Shown here piece by piece: positions 1 to 7,327 of a stretch of DNA of 10,388 nucleotides (within the stretch, counting starts at the first letter, position 1; every line of letters begins with the position of its first letter). The notes beneath the pieces are model-generated. The model searched no databases, was not told where the DNA came from, and saw nothing but the letters and a program-made list of their open reading frames with translations. A program made the translations under genes and the position numbers. The stretch comes from Sulfurimonas sp. (GTDB lineage Bacteria > Campylobacterota > Campylobacteria > Campylobacterales > Sulfurimonadaceae). The stretch is taken from contig JANTGW010000022.1 of NCBI GenBank assembly GCA_024762705.1, positions 1-10,388 on the forward strand, given 5' to 3'.

Positions 1-299
1 CCTCTTTACATGTACACACGAATGTGGCTTTTGGCAGTACAGTCATTTTGTTGAATTTGGACACTGATGAAGAAGAGGTTTATACACTGTGTGGGGTACT
101 TGAAAGTGAACCGGAAAATGGGCTTATATCTATACATTCGCCATTGGCAAAAACAATGCTTGGAAAAACAGTGGGAGATGACTTTAAGATAAAACTGCCA
201 AATCAAACAAAAGAGTATGAAATTGAAAAGATAGAGTATAAGAATATTTTTTCTATGAAAAAAAATATTCGATTAAAAAGTGATTTTTCTTTTCATTAA
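1..299 (+). CDS. GreA/GreB-family transcription elongation factor, C-terminal part (5' end outside window)
   Basis: The reading frame is open from the window edge (codons in phase from position 3) to TAA at 297-299. Its protein resembles the C-terminal FKBP-like domain of GreA/GreB, which binds RNA polymerase and helps the N-terminal coiled coil stimulate cleavage of backtracked RNA. Visible matches are the FGSTV strand, the stretch ISIHSPLAKTMLGK (the family's SPLA..LLGK-type signature), VGDDFKIKLP and the closing strand KEYEIEKIEY. The N-terminal coiled-coil domain is not in the window, so GreA, GreB and a single-domain relative such as Rnk cannot be told apart. About 17 residues after the last conserved strand (NIFSMKKNIRLKSDFSFH) are not typical of Gre factors. 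They are encoded by very AT-rich DNA holding an inverted repeat. The GTG at 24 is internal, because the family-like sequence begins about there. Confidence 0.8.
   Translation, partial: SLHVHTNVAFGSTVILLNLDTDEEEVYTLCGVLESEPENGLISIHSPLAKTMLGKTVGDDFKIKLPNQTKEYEIEKIEYKNIFSMKKNIRLKSDFSFH
242..270. repeat. AT-rich inverted repeat in the 3' end of the Gre-factor gene
   Basis: GAATATTTTTT at 242-252 is perfectly complementary to AAAAAATATTC at 260-270, leaving a 7-base loop. The repeat lies inside the coding sequence shortly before the stop and is followed by a T-rich run near 284-294. It may help end transcription before the purL promoter. The stem is almost entirely A-T, so a role as an intrinsic terminator is doubtful. 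Confidence 0.35.
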
Positions 300-322
300 A
301 ACAACTTTTACCATTGCTTAGA

Positions 323-328
323 TATAAT
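323..328 (+). promoter_or_regulatory. Candidate -10 box of the purL promoter
   Basis: A perfect TATAAT lies 33 bases before the purL start codon, in the gap after the Gre-factor gene. No convincing -35 hexamer stands 16-18 bases upstream, which is common for housekeeping promoters of Campylobacterota. Transcription would begin near 335 and leave a leader of under 30 bases, too short for a riboswitch. Confidence 0.5.
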
Positions 329-350
329 CGCTCTTTAAAAACCAATTTTT

Positions 351-355
351 AGGAA
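351..355 (+). promoter_or_regulatory. Ribosome binding site deciding the GTG start of purL
   Basis: AGGAA ends 6 bases before the GTG at 362. No ATG in frame with good spacing lies nearby, and the protein sequence from this GTG matches the expected PurL N-terminus, so this site supports a GTG start. Confidence 0.6.
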
Positions 356-361
356 ACACCC

Positions 362-2578
362 GTGAGCCAACAATTAGAAAACATTGACGAGCAGTTAGCC
401 AATCATAAACTTTCGCAAGAAGATTATAAACATATAAAAGAGATTCTGGGACGTGAACCGAATCTGGTAGAGCTGGGAATATTTTCAGCTATGTGGAGTG
501 AGCACTGTTCTTATAAATCATCTAAAGTGCACTTAAAAGGTTTTCCGACAAAAGCGCCATGGGTCATTCAAGGTCCAGGAGAAAATGCCGGTGTTATAGA
601 CATTGGTGATGGATATGCAGCTGTCTTTAAAATGGAGTCGCATAATCATCCGAGTTTTATTGAACCCTATCAAGGTGCGGCAACTGGTGTCGGCGGAATT
701 ATGCGTGATGTTTTTACAATGGGTGCACGCCCGGTAGCAAATCTAAATGCACTGCGTTTTGGTAATGTTTTAAACAAAGATGATATTTCTAAGCACCAAC
801 GTTATTTGGTACGTGGTGTAACTGAGGGTATCGGTGGTTATGGTAACTGTATGGGTGTGCCTACCATTGGTGGTGAGACAAGTTTTGATGAATGTTATAA
901 TGGGAATATCCTTGTAAATGCTTTTACTCTCGGGATCGCTAAAAGTGATGAGATTTTCTACGGTAAAGCAGAAGGAACGGGTAACCCTGTAATGTACGTT
1001 GGAGCAAAAACAGGTCGTGATGGTCTTGGTGGGGCTGTAATGAGTTCAGACTCTTTTACAGAAGAGAGTAAGTCGCTTCGTCCTACTGTACAAGTTGGCG
1101 ATCCGTTCACTGAAAAACTTTTACTTGAAGCATGTTTGGAGCTTTTCAAAACTGACCATGTTATTGGTATTCAGGACATGGGAGCAGCAGGTCTTACATC
1201 TTCTTCGTTTGAGATGGCAGGTCGTTCTGGTTCTGGAATGATTATGCATCTTGATAAAGTACCAGCTCGTGAAGAGGGGATGACTCCTTATGACTTCATG
1301 CTTAGTGAATCACAAGAACGTATGCTTTTATGTGCGAAAAAAGGTTCTGAACAGGCAATTATAGATATCTTCAATAAATGGGACTTGGATGCTGCTGTTG
1401 TAGGTGAAGTAACAGATACAGGAAAGATGGAACTATTTTGGCACGGAGAAAAATGTGCTGAGGTCCCTGTTGACCCTGTGAGCGAAGAAGCACCTGAGCT
1501 CAACCGTCCTATGAAAAAACCTGCATATCTGGATGATATCCATAAAGTAAGCATAGATGATTTTGACAGAGTGTCAAACCAGGAAGCATTTGAGACTTTA
1601 ACAAAATCTATGGAAGTAGTCGATAAATCTTGGATATATACGCAATATGACTCTATGGTTCAGACAAATACTATCAAAAACGGCGGAACACTTGACGCTT
1701 CTGTTATCCGCGTAAAAGAAAATAAAAAAGCCTTGGCAATGTCAGCTGATTGTAACGTTCGATACTGTTACATTGATCCAAAAATGGGAGCAGCTGCTGC
1801 AGTTGTAGAATCTGGTCGTAATGTTGCAATGAGTGGAGCTAGACCATTGGCAATTACAGATTGTTTGAATTACGGTAACCCTGAAAACCCAGAAGTTATG
1901 TGGCAGTTTGGTGAGGGTTGTTTAGGTATTAAAGAAGCATGTGCCGCACTTACTACTCCTGTTATCGGTGGAAATGTTTCACTTTACAATGAAACAAACG
2001 GCGTTTCAGTTTTTCCTACTCCTTCTATAGCAACTGTTGGTGTCAATGATGATGAAAACAATGTTTTAATGTCAAACTTTCAAGCTGAGGGGAATACTCT
2101 TTATCTGATTGGCGAGAGTAAATCTGAATTTGGGGGTTCTTTATATATGAAAGAACTTTACAACACGGTTGCGGGAGTTATGCCAGAGATCGACTATAAG
2201 CAAGAGCTTGCACTTTGGGACCTTGTTATTGAAGCAAACAAAAAACATCTTTTAGAGTGTGCAAAAGATGCAAGCAGTGGTGGTGTTGCAGTAGCTTTGG
2301 CTAAAATGGCAGCAACAAGCGGACTTGGATGTGATGTAGATATGAGTGTTGCTGATGACAGAGATATTTTTGCAGAAAGTATGAGTCGTGCAATCTTTGA
2401 AGTGAAACCTGAAAATTGTGAAGCTTTTGAAGCAATGCTTGATGAATCAATGTCTGTTGAAAAGATCGGGATAGTCGGCGGAGACATTATTCGTATTAAC
2501 GATGTTAGCATGAAAATGGAAAAACTTCATGAGAACTATTTTAATACATTTGCAAAAATTATTGAGCAAGATTTATAG
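362..2578 (+). CDS. purL: Phosphoribosylformylglycinamidine synthase subunit PurL
   Basis: PurL catalyses the ATP-dependent conversion of formylglycinamide ribonucleotide to its amidine (FGAM), step four of de novo purine synthesis, in the cytoplasm. The 738-residue length fits the small PurL form, which works with separate PurS and the glutaminase PurQ; neither is in the window. Family hallmarks are visible in order: [20 protein letters not shown] near residues 29-48 followed by CSYKSS, the ESHNHPS loop at 92-98, the [17 protein letters not shown] nucleotide-binding segment just after it, the [19 protein letters not shown] segment, [19 protein letters not shown] opening the second half, [14 protein letters not shown], and [14 protein letters not shown] near the C-terminus. 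The start is GTG, supported by AGGAA at good spacing. Upstream is a TATAAT box; the lipoprotein gene downstream has its own promoter, so purL is probably transcribed alone. Nothing appears broken. Confidence 0.97.
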   Translation: MSQQLENIDEQLANHKLSQEDYKHIKEILGREPNLVELGIFSAMWSEHCSYKSSKVHLKGFPTKAPWVIQGPGENAGVIDIGDGYAAVFKMESHNHPSFIEPYQGAATGVGGIMRDVFTMGARPVANLNALRFGNVLNKDDISKHQRYLVRGVTEGIGGYGNCMGVPTIGGETSFDECYNGNILVNAFTLGIAKSDEIFYGKAEGTGNPVMYVGAKTGRDGLGGAVMSSDSFTEESKSLRPTVQVGDPFTEKLLLEACLELFKTDHVIGIQDMGAAGLTSSSFEMAGRSGSGMIMHLDKVPAREEGMTPYDFMLSESQERMLLCAKKGSEQAIIDIFNKWDLDAAVVGEVTDTGKMELFWHGEKCAEVPVDPVSEEAPELNRPMKKPAYLDDIHKVSIDDFDRVSNQEAFETLTKSMEVVDKSWIYTQYDSMVQTNTIKNGGTLDASVIRVKENKKALAMSADCNVRYCYIDPKMGAAAAVVESGRNVAMSGARPLAITDCLNYGNPENPEVMWQFGEGCLGIKEACAALTTPVIGGNVSLYNETNGVSVFPTPSIATVGVNDDENNVLMSNFQAEGNTLYLIGESKSEFGGSLYMKELYNTVAGVMPEIDYKQELALWDLVIEANKKHLLECAKDASSGGVAVALAKMAATSGLGCDVDMSVADDRDIFAESMSRAIFEVKPENCEAFEAMLDESMSVEKIGIVGGDIIRINDVSMKMEKLHENYFNTFAKIIEQDL

Positions 2579-2584
2579 TCTCAA

Positions 2585-2612
2585 TTTACTTTTAGAATAA
2601 AATCTGTATAAT
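2585..2612 (+). promoter_or_regulatory. Candidate sigma70 promoter of the DUF302 lipoprotein gene
   Basis: TTTACT at 2585-2590 and a perfect TATAAT at 2607-2612 are separated by 16 bases. They lie in the 69-base gap after purL, 35 bases before the lipoprotein ATG. The -35 box matches TTGACA at four of six positions. This suggests separate transcription of the downstream gene. Confidence 0.5.
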
Positions 2613-2647
2613 GTGATTCTTGTGATAATCTAAGAAAAAGGACAAAG

Positions 2648-3235
2648 ATGAAAAAGAATTTAATAACTGCTTTAATGGCAGTAGGAATTGCATTTTTTGC
2701 AACAGGATGCTCAACAATGCATATGGGTTGGACAGCTGTAACGAGTCAACATAAGCTTGATGACAAAGCAATGGATGCTTATGATGAGATGTTTACAAAA
2801 GTTGCAAAATATGGTGATCCTGCGCGTGCAATGATGAAAGAGTGGAAAGTAGAAGAGGGTGTAAGCGGTGATGATGTAAAAGAGTCTATTGCGGCACTTA
2901 CAGAAGAGTACAACATGAGACTTACAGGTTATGTGAAAATGTACACTAAAGAAGATGCTAAGCCTGATGAAGTTGCAGAAGCTAGAATTTGGTCTTTATG
3001 TAACCTTACGACTGCAAAAGTATTCTTAAACTATTCAAGATATTATGGTGGATTTATGCCATGTAGAATTATGTATGTTCGTTATGGAAATGATGATGCT
3101 TACTTGATCAGTATGGATATGACTCTTGCGATTCACGGTGGGTACCCATTACCTCCTGAAATGTTAGAAGCAGCGCTTAAAGTTAAAGAGGCGATGGAAA
3201 AAGTTCCTGAGCGTGCAGCACAAGGTGACTTCTAG
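2648..3235 (+). CDS. Predicted lipoprotein with a DUF302-like C-terminal domain
   Basis: The 195-residue protein begins with a lipoprotein signal peptide: KK, a hydrophobic core at about residues 5-19, and the lipobox ATGC with Cys21 as the lipidation site. This places it on the periplasmic face of a membrane. After a charged helical region (about 35-115), residues 117-187 fit the DUF302 pattern: LCN, then MPCRI with Cys139, a YLISMD strand, and LPPEMLEAALKVKEAMEKV at the end. DUF302 proteins are of poorly known function; some occur in sulfur-oxidising bacteria, so a redox or sulfur-related role is possible but unproven. Cys118 and Cys139 could form a disulfide or a reactive pair (inference). 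AAGGA ends 5 bases before the ATG. The gene has its own candidate promoter and converges with pfkA, leaving an 11-base gap. The DUF302 assignment was made by eye from sequence pattern. Confidence 0.8.
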   Translation: MKKNLITALMAVGIAFFATGCSTMHMGWTAVTSQHKLDDKAMDAYDEMFTKVAKYGDPARAMMKEWKVEEGVSGDDVKESIAALTEEYNMRLTGYVKMYTKEDAKPDEVAEARIWSLCNLTTAKVFLNYSRYYGGFMPCRIMYVRYGNDDAYLISMDMTLAIHGGYPLPPEMLEAALKVKEAMEKVPERAAQGDF

Positions 3236-3246
3236 TCACTCCTGCT

Positions 3247-4206
3247 TTATGAGCTTATAAACTTTATAAGCTCATTGTTTAATTGGTACGGTGTATTAAC
3301 AACTTCATCTATCTCTTTGTATTCAAAACCACTCTCTGTAAAGCAAACTACACTCTCATTTTTATTTTTTAATAATCCGTCTATCGCATAAGTTATGAAT
3401 TTATAAGCCATAAGTCTATCTTTTACTGTTGGATTGCCTCCGCGTTGGAGATGCCCTAAAATATTGACCCTTGATTCAATACCGATTTTTTCTTCAAACC
3501 ACTTGGCTATTTCGGCAGAATCTTGTTTTATCCCTTCTGAAACGATAGCTATAAAATATCTGCGGCCATTTTTGATTTCTTCTTTAAACTTGTCTTCATA
3601 ATCATTCAGATTGTAAGGAATCTCAGGTATAAGACATAGCTCCGAGCCTGATGTAAGATGAGAAATAAGTGCAAGGTATCCGCATTTATTCCCCATAGTC
3701 TCAATAACAAAGGCTCTTTTAAAAGAGGCAGCAGTATCTCTAATCGAGTCTATTGAAAACTTAATCATATTAAGCGCTGTATCAACACCCAGGCAGTACT
3801 CAGTTCCGGATATATCGTTATCGATAGTTGAGGGAATCCCACAAAATTTTATATTGTGTTCTTTATAAAATGTATGTAATCCCTTGAAAGAGCCGTCACC
3901 GCCAAGAACTATAAGCATAGTTACATGTAACCTGTCTAGGTTTTGTTTTGCAATAGCTCTGTATTTTGCCTCCATAAATCTTTTACTGCGGGCACTGCCT
4001 ATTTTTGTTCCTCCACGGTTTATAATACCTGCTACATCACAGTAACTTGCTTGTGTAATATTGTTGTCGATTAGCCCTTCATATCCGTCATAGACGAAAT
4101 AAGGTGTCAAATTGTTTTTTAAGCTGTATTCAACAAAATGCTTTAAAGCAGGGTTCATTCCGGAAACATCACCGCCGGAACATAGTATTGCTATATTTTT
4201 TTTCAT
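3247..4206 (-). CDS. pfkA: ATP-dependent 6-phosphofructokinase
   Basis: The enzyme phosphorylates fructose 6-phosphate to fructose 1,6-bisphosphate, the committing step of glycolysis. From the ATG at 4206 it has 319 residues, against 320 in E. coli PfkA. A TTG at 4218 would add four residues, but the ATG gives the usual start MKKNIAILCSGGD. Visible motifs are SGGD (10-13), INRGGT and GSAR (62-73), GGDGS (102-106), the catalytic PSTIDND (125-131), Arg164, the MG of the MGR motif (171-172), and LGHLQRGGNP. GGDG, rather than GGDD, and Ser rather than Lys in P-x-TIDND point to ATP rather than pyrophosphate as donor. Oddities are Asn173 where E. coli has Arg in MGR, and changes at allosteric-site positions (Lys22 and Glu26 for E. 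coli Arg21 and Arg25). The gene lies opposite its neighbours, between the lipoprotein gene and purH. Its ribosome binding site is weak (GAGAAT). Confidence 0.92.
   Translation of the reverse strand: MKKNIAILCSGGDVSGMNPALKHFVEYSLKNNLTPYFVYDGYEGLIDNNITQASYCDVAGIINRGGTKIGSARSKRFMEAKYRAIAKQNLDRLHVTMLIVLGGDGSFKGLHTFYKEHNIKFCGIPSTIDNDISGTEYCLGVDTALNMIKFSIDSIRDTAASFKRAFVIETMGNKCGYLALISHLTSGSELCLIPEIPYNLNDYEDKFKEEIKNGRRYFIAIVSEGIKQDSAEIAKWFEEKIGIESRVNILGHLQRGGNPTVKDRLMAYKFITYAIDGLLKNKNESVVCFTESGFEYKEIDEVVNTPYQLNNELIKFISS
3249..3275. terminator. Perfect hairpin shared by the convergent lipoprotein and pfkA 3' ends
   Basis: ATGAGCTTATAA at 3249-3260 pairs perfectly with TTATAAGCTCAT at 3264-3275 across the 3-base loop ACT. 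On the + strand it is followed by the moderately T-rich TGTTTAATT, so it could end the lipoprotein transcript. On the - strand there is no T run after it. It lies within the last codons of pfkA. A second short repeat, GTGACT/AGTCAC (3225-3239), straddles the lipoprotein stop codon. Confidence 0.55.
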
Positions 4207-4297
4207 ATCAATTCTCAAGAGTTTATTTTATTAAGTTTACCATCTTCTAAACTCTATTTAGCTAAAATTACATCAATATTTTAAATCAAGGCTTGAA
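4207..4297. promoter_or_regulatory. Divergent control region of pfkA and purH
   Basis: This 91-base AT-rich gap must carry the start signals of both genes. For purH, TAAAAT at 4263-4268 is the best -10 candidate and AAGG at 4288-4291 is a well-spaced ribosome binding site (6 bases before ATG). For pfkA a TAAAAT-like box exists on the - strand near 4225-4230. No convincing -35 boxes and no clear operator palindrome (for example a PUR box) were found. Confidence 0.3.
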
Positions 4298-5836
4298 ATG
4301 AAAAAAAGAGCGCTAGTAAGTGTAAGTGATAAAAGTGGTGTTGTTGATTTTTGTAAATCTTTAGTAAAAAACGGATATGAAATTATTTCAACAGGTGGAA
4401 CATACAAACTGTTAAAAGAGAGTGGTGTTAACGCGATAGAGATAGATGAAGTAACAAAATTTCCTGAATGTTTTGAAGGGCGTGTAAAAACTTTGAATCC
4501 TTATGTTCATGGTGGAATTTTACATCGTCGTGATAAGCAGTCGCATTTAGACCAGGCAAAAGAACTGGGTGTAGAAGCTATTGACTTGGTATGTGTAAAT
4601 TTGTATCCTTTCAAAGAAACGATCGAGAGAACTGATGATTTTGATGATATTATAGAAAATATTGACATTGGCGGCCCTGCAATGGTACGCTCTGCAGCAA
4701 AAAACTTTGATGCTGTTTTAATCGTAACAAATGTTGAAGATTACGATGTTGTAATCGATGCAATTGAAAATGAGAAAAATACAAAAGAATTTCGTCGTGG
4801 CTTTATGATAAAAGCATACGAGCATACTGCTGCTTATGACTCAATGATAGCAAATTATATGAACGAGCGCTTTAATGAAGGTTTCGGTGAGAAACAATTT
4901 GTAGTCGGAAATAAAGTGATGAACACTCGTTATGGGGAAAACCCACATCAAAAAGGCGCTTTGTATGAGTTTGACAAACATTTCTCAGAAAACTTCAAAA
5001 CTCTCAAAGGTGAAGCAAGTTTCAATAACTTAAATGATCTAAACGGTGCTGTAAAAATTGCTGCTGCCTTTGGTGATGATAATGCGGTATGTATTTCAAA
5101 ACATGGTAATCCTTGCGGTTTTGCTATCAAAGACACACTTTTAGAAGCTTATACTGAAGCACTCAAGTGTGATCCTGTATCTGCTTTTGGTGGTGTTGTC
5201 GCAGTAAATGGTACAGTTGATAAAGCTTTGGCTGAGAAGATGAATGAGATATTTATCGAAGTTATTATTGCAGGACGCATCACAGAAGAAGCACAAGAGG
5301 TATTTGCTGCAAAAAAACGTATAAAACTTTTCGAAATGGGTGCAGATAAACTTATCCTAGCAAATGACAAAAAAGACTTTAAACATATTGACGGCGGATT
5401 TATCTTTCAAGATGCTGACAAAGTACAAGACGATGAAGTTAAAAATGCAAAACTAATGAGTAAAAAAGCGGCAACAGCCGAAGAGATGAAAGATTTGGAA
5501 ATCGCTTATAAAGTTGCTTCTTTAACTAAATCAAATTGTGTTGTCTATGTAAAAGATGCAGCTATGGTTGCTGTTGGTATGGGTATGACAAGTCGTGTTG
5601 ATGCTGCACAGTGTGCCCTTAAAAAAGCAAAAGAGATGGGTCTGGATGTGAGTGGTGCAGCTCTAGCTTCAGAAGCATTTTTCCCTTTCCGCGATTCTAT
5701 TGATGCCGCTGCAGCAGCAGGTGTGAAAAATGTTATAGAACCAGGAGGTTCTATCCGTGATGATGAGATCATAGCAGCTGCTGATGAGTATGGGATGAGT
5801 CTGTATTTCACAGGTATCCGCCACTTCCTTCATTAA
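4298..5836 (+). CDS. purH: Bifunctional AICAR formyltransferase / IMP cyclohydrolase PurH
   Basis: PurH performs the last two steps of de novo IMP synthesis: formylation of AICAR with 10-formyltetrahydrofolate, then ring closure to IMP. The 512-residue length is normal. The N-terminal cyclohydrolase (MGS-like) domain shows [16 protein letters not shown] (7-22), [10 protein letters not shown] (30-39), [19 protein letters not shown] (61-79) and [16 protein letters not shown] (121-136). The C-terminal transformylase shows RYGENPHQ (211-218), the catalytic Lys-His pair in SKHGNPCG (267-274), [10 protein letters not shown] (242-251), [20 protein letters not shown] and the usual ending [10 protein letters not shown]. 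The start ATG has AAGG 6 bases upstream. Purine genes purL and purH are near each other here but separated by a lipoprotein gene and an opposing pfkA, so they are not one transcript. A strong terminator follows. Confidence 0.97.
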   Translation: MKKRALVSVSDKSGVVDFCKSLVKNGYEIISTGGTYKLLKESGVNAIEIDEVTKFPECFEGRVKTLNPYVHGGILHRRDKQSHLDQAKELGVEAIDLVCVNLYPFKETIERTDDFDDIIENIDIGGPAMVRSAAKNFDAVLIVTNVEDYDVVIDAIENEKNTKEFRRGFMIKAYEHTAAYDSMIANYMNERFNEGFGEKQFVVGNKVMNTRYGENPHQKGALYEFDKHFSENFKTLKGEASFNNLNDLNGAVKIAAAFGDDNAVCISKHGNPCGFAIKDTLLEAYTEALKCDPVSAFGGVVAVNGTVDKALAEKMNEIFIEVIIAGRITEEAQEVFAAKKRIKLFEMGADKLILANDKKDFKHIDGGFIFQDADKVQDDEVKNAKLMSKKAATAEEMKDLEIAYKVASLTKSNCVVYVKDAAMVAVGMGMTSRVDAAQCALKKAKEMGLDVSGAALASEAFFPFRDSIDAAAAAGVKNVIEPGGSIRDDEIIAAADEYGMSLYFTGIRHFLH

Positions 5837-5841
5837 AAATC

Positions 5842-5874
5842 AAAGAAGCAACGCATTTGCTGCGTTGCTTCTTT
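5842..5874 (+). terminator. Strong hairpin terminator after purH
   Basis: AAAGAAGCAACGCA (5842-5855) pairs perfectly with TGCGTTGCTTCTTT (5861-5874) across the loop TTTGC, a 14-base-pair stem that starts 6 bases after the purH stop. The 3' arm ends in TTCTTT, which may act as the U-rich tail; no further T run follows. A run of A precedes the stem, so it may also work from the other strand. Confidence 0.75.
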
Positions 5875-5960
5875 CGTCGAGCACATGAGTGCACTTCCTC
5901 TTTCAGCCTTTGCAAATCCATCACTCTTTTGATTTTTATGTTCTAGATTTTAAAATGTTC
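5875..5960. other. Unassigned intergenic segment between the purH terminator and the cbpA promoter
   Basis: No gene was recognised in this stretch. It holds the short near-palindrome GCACATGAGTGC (5881-5892) and is less AT-rich than the rest of the gap. Read on the - strand, one frame is open through this segment and the terminator hairpin to a stop at 5833-5835, giving the phrase SDGFAKAERGSALMCSTKEA. It has no good start codon or ribosome binding site. It could be an interspersed repeat or a degenerate remnant; this is uncertain. Confidence 0.3.
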
Positions 5961-5964
5961 CATA

Positions 5965-5985
5965 CTTGATTGACATAGACTCAAC
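5965..5985. promoter_or_regulatory. HspR operator (HAIR element) upstream of cbpA-hspR
   Basis: CTTGATT (5965-5971), a 7-base spacer and ACTCAAC (5979-5985) match the known HspR-associated inverted repeat CTTGAGT-N7-ACTCAAG at 6 of 7 positions in each arm, with exact spacing. It overlaps the -35 box of the cbpA promoter, so bound HspR should block RNA polymerase. As hspR is the second gene of the unit, this predicts negative autoregulation, released by heat shock. Confidence 0.85.
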
Positions 5986-5999
5986 TAATATGATATAAT
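5970..5999 (+). promoter_or_regulatory. Near-perfect sigma70 promoter of cbpA-hspR
   Basis: TTGACA (5970-5975) and TATAAT (5994-5999) are both perfect consensus boxes with an 18-base spacer, and a TG one base before the -10 box makes it an extended -10. A leader of about 38 bases would precede the cbpA start. It is by far the strongest promoter in the window, as expected for a gene held down by a repressor. Confidence 0.85.
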
Positions 6000-6044
6000 T
6001 CCTTTAACTAAAAACTATCACATATAAAAAATAAGGAATTAAAT

Positions 6045-6935
6045 ATGAGCAAATCATTATACGAAACACTTGAAGTATCTCCTAATGCGAGTGAATCAGA
6101 AATAAAAAAAGCATATAGAAAACTAGCACGTAAATACCATCCTGATGTCAATAAAGATCCAGGTGCGGAAGAAAAATTCAAAGAAATAAATGCAGCTTAC
6201 GAAGTTCTCAGCGATAAAGAGAAAAAAGCGCAGTATGACCAATATGGTGATGCAATGTTCGGTGGACAAAATTTTCATGATTTCTCTCAAAGTCAGGGAA
6301 GTAATGTTGACCTTGATGAAATACTTCGTCAAATGTTCTCAGGAGGCGGCGGCGGATTCAGTGGATTCGGCGGAGGATCATCAGGATTTAGCAGCGGTGG
6401 ATTTGGTGGACAACAACGCTACCAAGAACCAAACCTTGATATAGAGGCAAATGTGACAATCCCATTCGCTACAGCTATTTTAGGGGGTTCTCATTCAGTT
6501 TCAGTCAATGGGGAACGTTTTGACATTAAGATCCCTGCGGGAGTAAAAGATGGCGAAAAAATGCGTGTTAAAGGAAAAGGTCATGCACAAAACGGAAGAG
6601 TAGGTGATCTCTTTTTACGTATACATGTAGCACCAAGTCCAGAGTATGAAAGAGAAGGGGATGATTTAGTCAAAACAATTGATGTTCCTTTATACGCTGC
6701 GTTGTTTGGCGATAAAATTTCTGTACAGACTTTGGAAAAAGAGATTAAACTCAAGATTCCTCAAAACACGAAAAATGGACAAAGGTTTCGTGTGAAAGGA
6801 ATGGGTGCAATGAATCGTAAAACAAAACAAAGAGGCGATTTATATTTAAAAGCAAATATTGTTTTACCTAAAGTTGAAGATTTGGATCCAGAATTGGTAG
6901 AAATTATGAAAGAAAAATTGCCTAAAACAATTTAA
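6045..6935 (+). CDS. cbpA: DnaJ-family co-chaperone CbpA (zinc-finger-less type)
   Basis: This J-domain protein stimulates the ATPase of DnaK and delivers substrates to it in the cytoplasm. In its 296 residues the J domain spans about 4-68 with the essential HPD at 32-34 and helix IV motif QYDQYGD. A Gly/Phe/Ser-rich linker lies at about 98-122 (repeated GGGF/SGF units). Two beta-sandwich C-terminal domains follow: the first at about 131-205 ([11 protein letters not shown], then [20 protein letters not shown]), the second at about 208-290 ([31 protein letters not shown]). There is no CxxCxGxG zinc region, which separates it from true DnaJ. AAGGA stands 7 bases before the ATG. It is the first gene of a unit with hspR (17-base gap), the same pair as in Helicobacter and Campylobacter, and is controlled by the HAIR operator upstream. 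Confidence 0.95.
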   Translation: MSKSLYETLEVSPNASESEIKKAYRKLARKYHPDVNKDPGAEEKFKEINAAYEVLSDKEKKAQYDQYGDAMFGGQNFHDFSQSQGSNVDLDEILRQMFSGGGGGFSGFGGGSSGFSSGGFGGQQRYQEPNLDIEANVTIPFATAILGGSHSVSVNGERFDIKIPAGVKDGEKMRVKGKGHAQNGRVGDLFLRIHVAPSPEYEREGDDLVKTIDVPLYAALFGDKISVQTLEKEIKLKIPQNTKNGQRFRVKGMGAMNRKTKQRGDLYLKANIVLPKVEDLDPELVEIMKEKLPKTI

Positions 6936-6952
6936 AAAGAGAGGAGAGAAAT

Positions 6953-7327
6953 ATGCACCATTATGATGAACCGGTATATTTAATCAGTATAGTTGCCAAG
7001 ATTTTAGATATTCACCCACAGACGCTTCGTCAGTATGAAAGGGAGAATCTGATAAACCCATCTCGTTCGGATGGACGCATAAGATTATATTCTCAAAGAG
7101 ATATAGATAGAATAAAGTTGATTTTACGATTAACACGTGAGCTTGGTGTAAATCTTGCTGGAGTAGATATTATATTGAATTTAAAAGAGACAATAGACGC
7201 AATGGAAAAGGAAATAGCAGAACTTCGTTATGAAGTGGAAGCTGCTAAAAATGCTCATTCAGTTTCTCCTCAAAAATCACTTGTAACAAAAAAAAGTATA
7301 TATGAGATGATAGTCTTTAAAGAGTAG
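6953..7327 (+). CDS. hspR: Heat-shock repressor HspR (MerR family)
   Basis: HspR binds HAIR operators and represses chaperone genes until heat shock. The 124-residue protein has the MerR-type DNA-binding domain: helix-turn-helix at about 10-30 (YLISIVAKILDIHPQTLRQY) with the HspR-typical sequence IHPQTLRQYERENLI, a wing at about 36-49 (RSDGRIRLYSQRDIDR), then LILRLTRELGVNLAGVDIIL. A coiled coil for dimerisation follows (about 78-100), then a short tail ending SIYEMIVFKE. It has no metal-binding cysteines, in keeping with HspR rather than metal-sensing MerR proteins. GAGGAGA (6941-6947) is a strong ribosome binding site, stronger than that of cbpA. It shares the transcript with cbpA and converges on murA with only 5 bases between stop codons. 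Confidence 0.95.
   Translation: MHHYDEPVYLISIVAKILDIHPQTLRQYERENLINPSRSDGRIRLYSQRDIDRIKLILRLTRELGVNLAGVDIILNLKETIDAMEKEIAELRYEVEAAKNAHSVSPQKSLVTKKSIYEMIVFKE

Noticed and set aside
300..361. A purine riboswitch or PUR-box control upstream of purL
   Set aside because: The leader is too short for a riboswitch and no palindromic PurR-type site was seen.
2565..2590. ATTGAG/CTCAAT around the purL stop as a terminator
   Set aside because: The stem is only 6 AT-rich base pairs with a 13-base loop and no T run after it.
4210..4225. CTCAAG upstream of pfkA as a second HspR operator
   Set aside because: Only one half-site is present; no partner CTTGAGT lies 7 bases away.
6342..6415. Gly/Phe/Ser-rich repeated codons as a DNA tandem repeat
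   Set aside because: This is the normal G/F linker of DnaJ-type proteins; the unit length is irregular.
6190..6444. An 84-codon + strand open frame inside cbpA
   Set aside because: It overlaps the J domain and Gly-rich part of cbpA in another frame and matches no family. It is a shadow frame.
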